DNA of 7,700 bases, from positions 1 through 7,700 of the forward strand of contig CANEWV010000070.1 in the NCBI GenBank assembly GCA_947442905.1, read 5' to 3'. The number at the start of each line of letters is the position of its first letter. Position 1 is the first letter of the stretch. The stretch comes from Chitinophagaceae bacterium (GTDB lineage: Bacteria; Bacteroidota; Bacteroidia; Chitinophagales; Chitinophagaceae). Below, piece by piece: positions 4,949 through 7,700 of the stretch. The notes beneath the pieces were generated by a model, which saw only the letters and a program-made list of their open reading frames with translations, made no database searches and was not told where the DNA came from. The position numbers and the translations under genes were made by a program.

Positions 4949-6067
4949 ATGACAACATTAGAACACTTAATCGTGGCATTAAGTTTAGCCAAAAAAGCCA
5001 AAAGAAAAGATATTAAAGGGAATCCCTTTGTTGGCGCTATTGTTGTAGATGAAAAAGGTGCCATTATTGGCACTGGCTACCACCAAAAATGGGGCGAAAA
5101 GCATGCAGAGGTATTTGCCATAGAAGAAGCGTTACAATCAGGTACTAACCTGCAAAACTGTACACTGTTTGTTACACTCGAGCCCTGCTCGCATCATGGA
5201 AAAACGCCTCCTTGTACCGACTTAATTTTAAAATCAGGCATAAAAAAAGTAATTGTAGGTTCTTTGGATCCTAACCCCAATGTAAGCGGCTTTGCATTAT
5301 TACAACAAAAAGGGATTGACATCTCACTACTGGAAACTCCAGAAGCCAATTCTTTAAATAAAATATTTTTTACCAATCAAAAAAGAAACAAACCATTTGT
5401 GCGCCTTAAAATGGCAGCAACATTAGATGGTAAAATTGCCGATTATGCAGGCGCTTCTAAATGGATTACCAACGAAACTAGCAGAGCCTATTTACACACA
5501 CATATTAGAACAGAAGTTGACGGAGTAATATCCACTGCTAAAACCGTTATCCAAGATCAGGCCACTTTAAATATCAGAATCCCTAATACACAAAGCGCCG
5601 AGCTTAACGCTGTTATTATTGATAGAACGGGCTCTATGCTTGAGCCTGCGCAGGCTTCCCATCCAATATTTTACCATAGAACAGAAACAAAAGTTTTTGT
5701 TGTAACGGCGCCAGGGGCTTATGCTGCGGGCAAACCACTACCTACAAATACAGAAGTTATTGAAACGCCATTTAATGCTAATGGAGAAATAGATTTGGAT
5801 ACTTTTGGCAAACAATTATTGCAAAAAGGCTTGTATAGTGTTTTGGTAGAAGCAGGTGCAGTATTTAGTTCTTATGTATTAACTAAAAGTTGGGTGAATG
5901 AACTTGACTATTTTATAGGAAGTAAATTATTATTAGATGCTAATGCAAAAGCAGGATTGGATATTGCTACAAGCACACCACTGCAAAACGCGGCACCACT
6001 TACCTTATTAGAATCGATGTCTTTTGAAAATGATATGTATTTGCATTACGCAATAGAAGCATTGTAA
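4949..6067 (+). CDS. ribD: Bifunctional diaminohydroxyphosphoribosylaminopyrimidine deaminase / 5-amino-6-(5-phosphoribosylamino)uracil reductase
   Basis: Performs steps two and three of riboflavin synthesis: deamination of the RibA product, then NADPH-dependent reduction of the ribose side chain. It has 372 residues, as usual for the family. The N-terminal deaminase domain (about 1-145) has HAE at 52-54 (zinc histidine and catalytic glutamate) and PCSHHGKTPPC (79-89) with zinc ligands C80 and C89. The C-terminal reductase domain (about 148-372) has PFVRLKMAATLDGKIA (149-164), GASKWITNETSR (168-179), the VISTAKTVIQDQATLNIR segment (193-210) and LVEAG (299-303). The usual PNP before VG reads GNP (24-26), and the DDP of E. 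coli RibD reads DQA (203-205). Both changes are outside the metal site and I expect activity. It diverges from ribE across 38 bases; its end overlaps nadB by 22 bases on the opposite strand. Confidence 0.96.
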   Translation: MTTLEHLIVALSLAKKAKRKDIKGNPFVGAIVVDEKGAIIGTGYHQKWGEKHAEVFAIEEALQSGTNLQNCTLFVTLEPCSHHGKTPPCTDLILKSGIKKVIVGSLDPNPNVSGFALLQQKGIDISLLETPEANSLNKIFFTNQKRNKPFVRLKMAATLDGKIADYAGASKWITNETSRAYLHTHIRTEVDGVISTAKTVIQDQATLNIRIPNTQSAELNAVIIDRTGSMLEPAQASHPIFYHRTETKVFVVTAPGAYAAGKPLPTNTEVIETPFNANGEIDLDTFGKQLLQKGLYSVLVEAGAVFSSYVLTKSWVNELDYFIGSKLLLDANAKAGLDIATSTPLQNAAPLTLLESMSFENDMYLHYAIEAL

Positions 6068-7611
6068 AAAACACCAGCATTTTTTGTTTGCATAATAGCG
6101 TTGTCAAATAAAAGCAGTGCAGTGGTGGCCATACAGGTAGTTTCGTAATCTTCAATATTAAAAATATCAAGCACAGCTGCATTTTTTATCAAATCTGTAA
6201 TAGCCAAACGCCCTTCTAGTAAGCCTTTTGTGGTTTTTACAACACCAGCGTATTTGCTAACAATATTTTGGATTGCTGCTCTATCCAGTTTTAAAACAGC
6301 ATATTTGTTTTGAGTATCTGCTTGATTGTGCAGTTGTGGATCAGAAAAACTTGCACGCTTTAATGCATCCACAATTTGATCTGCTGCAAATTTAGCAAAG
6401 GCTAACCCTTCTAATAGTGAATTAGAGGCAAGCCTATTAGCACCATGAAGCCCCGTACACGCACATTCGCCAATAGCATATAATTGCGCAACAGTAGATT
6501 CACCAAATTCATTTACTTCAATACCACCGCAACTATAATGCTGCGTTGGAACAATAGGTATATAGTCAGTAGCAATATCAATGTCTGCTAATTCTTTAAC
6601 ACTAGCTTTAATAGAAGGAAAATGAGAATCCAATATGACAGGATCTATACCCGTTGCATCTAAATATAAATGAGTTGCATTTTCGTTTTGCATTTCGGTA
6701 ACAATTGCGCGCGACACAATATCACGTGGAGCCAATGAACCACGCTTGTCATAACGTGGCATAAAATTTTCGCCAGCATGGTTGCGAAGTACTGCCCCTG
6801 CTCCTCTTAATGCTTCTGTAATTAAATAAACACTTGCATTTTTCGAATATAAACCTGTTGGATGAAACTGAATAAAACTCAAGTCTTGTATGCGTGCCCC
6901 TAAACTATGTGCTACATAAATACCATCACCTGTTGCAACATCCGTATTTGTAGTTTGTGCATATAACTGCCCTACCCCACCTGTTGCGAGCACTACAAAA
7001 TGAGCAGTATAAGTGGTAAATGTTTTTGATTTTAAATGATAAGTATCTACTTCAAATAAATGATCCGAAACTTTTTTTATACCCAATACAAAAACATGCT
7101 CCTGCAAATAAACAGCTGGTTCTGCCTCTGTATTATTTTGGAGTGTTTGCTGTAACGCCTTACCCGTATAATCTTTAACATGCCAAATGCGCGCCTGACT
7201 GTGGCCGCCTTCTTGCGCTAGATCAATTTGCTCGTGACTTTTACTATCAAAAGGCATCCCCATTTTTAGTAGTTCCTGCATTAAAGAAGGCCCCTGCTGC
7301 ACCACTTTTCTAACAATAGATTCATTGTTGGTATGGGCACCGGCAATCATGGTATCAGATATATGCGCTTCAAAAGAATCAGCATTTGGTGTACTAGATG
7401 TATCAACAGCTGCAATGCCGCCTTGTGCCCAACTGGTGTTGGTATTGGATATATCTGACTTTGCAAATAAAGCGATGCTTAATTTTTTATTAGCACTCGC
7501 ACCTATTTTACTGCAACCAGCAGCTTCTTGCGCCTTTTTGTAGTAGTGCAAAAAAGATAAGCCGGCCACGCCTGAGCCAATAACAATGGTATCAAAATGT
7601 TTGGACTCCAT
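6046..7611 (-). CDS. nadB: L-aspartate oxidase
   Basis: FAD-dependent oxidation of L-aspartate to iminoaspartate, the first step of de novo NAD synthesis; the unstable product is passed to quinolinate synthase NadA. It has 521 residues (E. coli: 540). The FAD Rossmann motif IGSGVAGLS is at 11-19, followed by SWAQGGIAAV (60-69), LAQEGGHSQARIWH (131-144, E134 matching E. coli E121), SFIQFHPTGLY (245-255), SLAPRDIVSRA (292-302, R296 matching R290), PTQHYSCGGIEV (355-366, H358 matching H351) and the FAD segment ANRLASNSLLEG (391-402, R393 matching R386). These residues separate aspartate oxidase from succinate dehydrogenase, with which it shares a fold. An extra stretch of about 15 residues sits after the first helix (about 27-43), and the C-terminus is short. 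The ATG overlaps the nadA stop as TAATG, suggesting translational coupling. Confidence 0.96.
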   Translation of the reverse strand: MESKHFDTIVIGSGVAGLSFLHYYKKAQEAAGCSKIGASANKKLSIALFAKSDISNTNTSWAQGGIAAVDTSSTPNADSFEAHISDTMIAGAHTNNESIVRKVVQQGPSLMQELLKMGMPFDSKSHEQIDLAQEGGHSQARIWHVKDYTGKALQQTLQNNTEAEPAVYLQEHVFVLGIKKVSDHLFEVDTYHLKSKTFTTYTAHFVVLATGGVGQLYAQTTNTDVATGDGIYVAHSLGARIQDLSFIQFHPTGLYSKNASVYLITEALRGAGAVLRNHAGENFMPRYDKRGSLAPRDIVSRAIVTEMQNENATHLYLDATGIDPVILDSHFPSIKASVKELADIDIATDYIPIVPTQHYSCGGIEVNEFGESTVAQLYAIGECACTGLHGANRLASNSLLEGLAFAKFAADQIVDALKRASFSDPQLHNQADTQNKYAVLKLDRAAIQNIVSKYAGVVKTTKGLLEGRLAITDLIKNAAVLDIFNIEDYETTCMATTALLLFDNAIMQTKNAGVFYNASIA

Positions 7612-7700
7612 TACGATACCGTTAGCATATTATTTAATGCACGCAACGCACGTTCATGCACAGACTGCGGAATGGTAATTTCAGGAACCTCGTAATAGAG
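7611..7700 (-). CDS. nadA: Quinolinate synthase, C-terminal end (partial)
   Basis: Only the last 29 codons and the stop are in the window. The visible residues include LYYEVPEITIPQSVHERALR and end NNMLTVS. This matches the usual C-terminus of quinolinate synthase, where a pattern like (Y)EVPEI-x-[LV]-P-x(5)-[RK]AL-x-[PA]-[IL]-x-x-ML closes the protein. NadA is a [4Fe-4S] enzyme that condenses iminoaspartate from NadB with dihydroxyacetone phosphate to quinolinate. Its catalytic and cluster cysteines would lie beyond the right edge. The stop codon (7613-7611) shares its last base with the nadB start. Position directly upstream of nadB strongly supports the call, although the fragment alone is short. 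Confidence 0.88.
   Translation of the reverse strand, partial: LYYEVPEITIPQSVHERALRALNNMLTVS

Noticed and set aside
6066..6084. A6...T6 inverted repeat after ribD as a bidirectional terminator
   Set aside because: The stem is only A-T pairs with an 8-base loop and no GC stem beside the T-runs; too weak to call.
7325..7543. Rightward 72-codon frame antisense to nadB
   Set aside because: Shadow of the conserved FAD-domain coding sequence of nadB.

Overview
The window looks like chromosomal DNA of a low-GC Bacteroidota, most likely the Chitinophagia/Sphingobacteriia side. Three things suggest this: the membrane protein at the left edge resembles DUF5690, which I know only from Bacteroidota; both promoter candidates match the Bacteroidota -7 element TAnnTTTG; and there are no clear Shine-Dalgarno sequences. 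This assignment is inferred from sequence character, not from a database match. The window is almost fully coding. The longest gap is 97 bases (2603-2699), so no stretch of 300 bases lacks a gene. I see no tRNA, rRNA, CRISPR array, insertion sequence or phage gene.

Left part (1-2602): a rightward polytopic membrane protein (DUF5690-like, MFS-like) meets a leftward exported alkaline-phosphatase-superfamily enzyme tail to tail, with the two stop codons inside the same four bases. Upstream of the enzyme is a 114-residue protein with four internal repeats of about 16-17 residues, which fits the small 4-fold beta flower fold.

Centre (2700-6067): a nearly complete riboflavin locus. Leftward, ribE-ribB-ribA-ribH are packed with gaps of 2, 1 and 3 bases. 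ribD is divergent, separated from ribE by only 38 bases that carry a perfect -7 element on each strand. Together they cover GTP to riboflavin: RibA opens GTP, RibD deaminates and reduces, RibB makes the four-carbon unit from ribulose 5-phosphate, RibH makes lumazine and RibE dismutates it to riboflavin. The phosphatase step and FAD synthetase (RibF) are not here. The ribB/ribA junction looks like a RibBA fusion broken by one base in an A6 run.

Right part (6046-7700): leftward nadA (C-terminal 29 codons only) and nadB, which start de novo NAD synthesis. nadB overlaps ribD tail to tail by 22 bases. NadB is an FAD enzyme, so its product needs the cofactor derived from the neighbouring pathway, although the two units are on opposite strands.

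Overall this is mostly ordinary core metabolism. I do not see a convincing new system. The points most worth checking are the ribB/ribA seam, the four-repeat protein and the compact divergent promoter.
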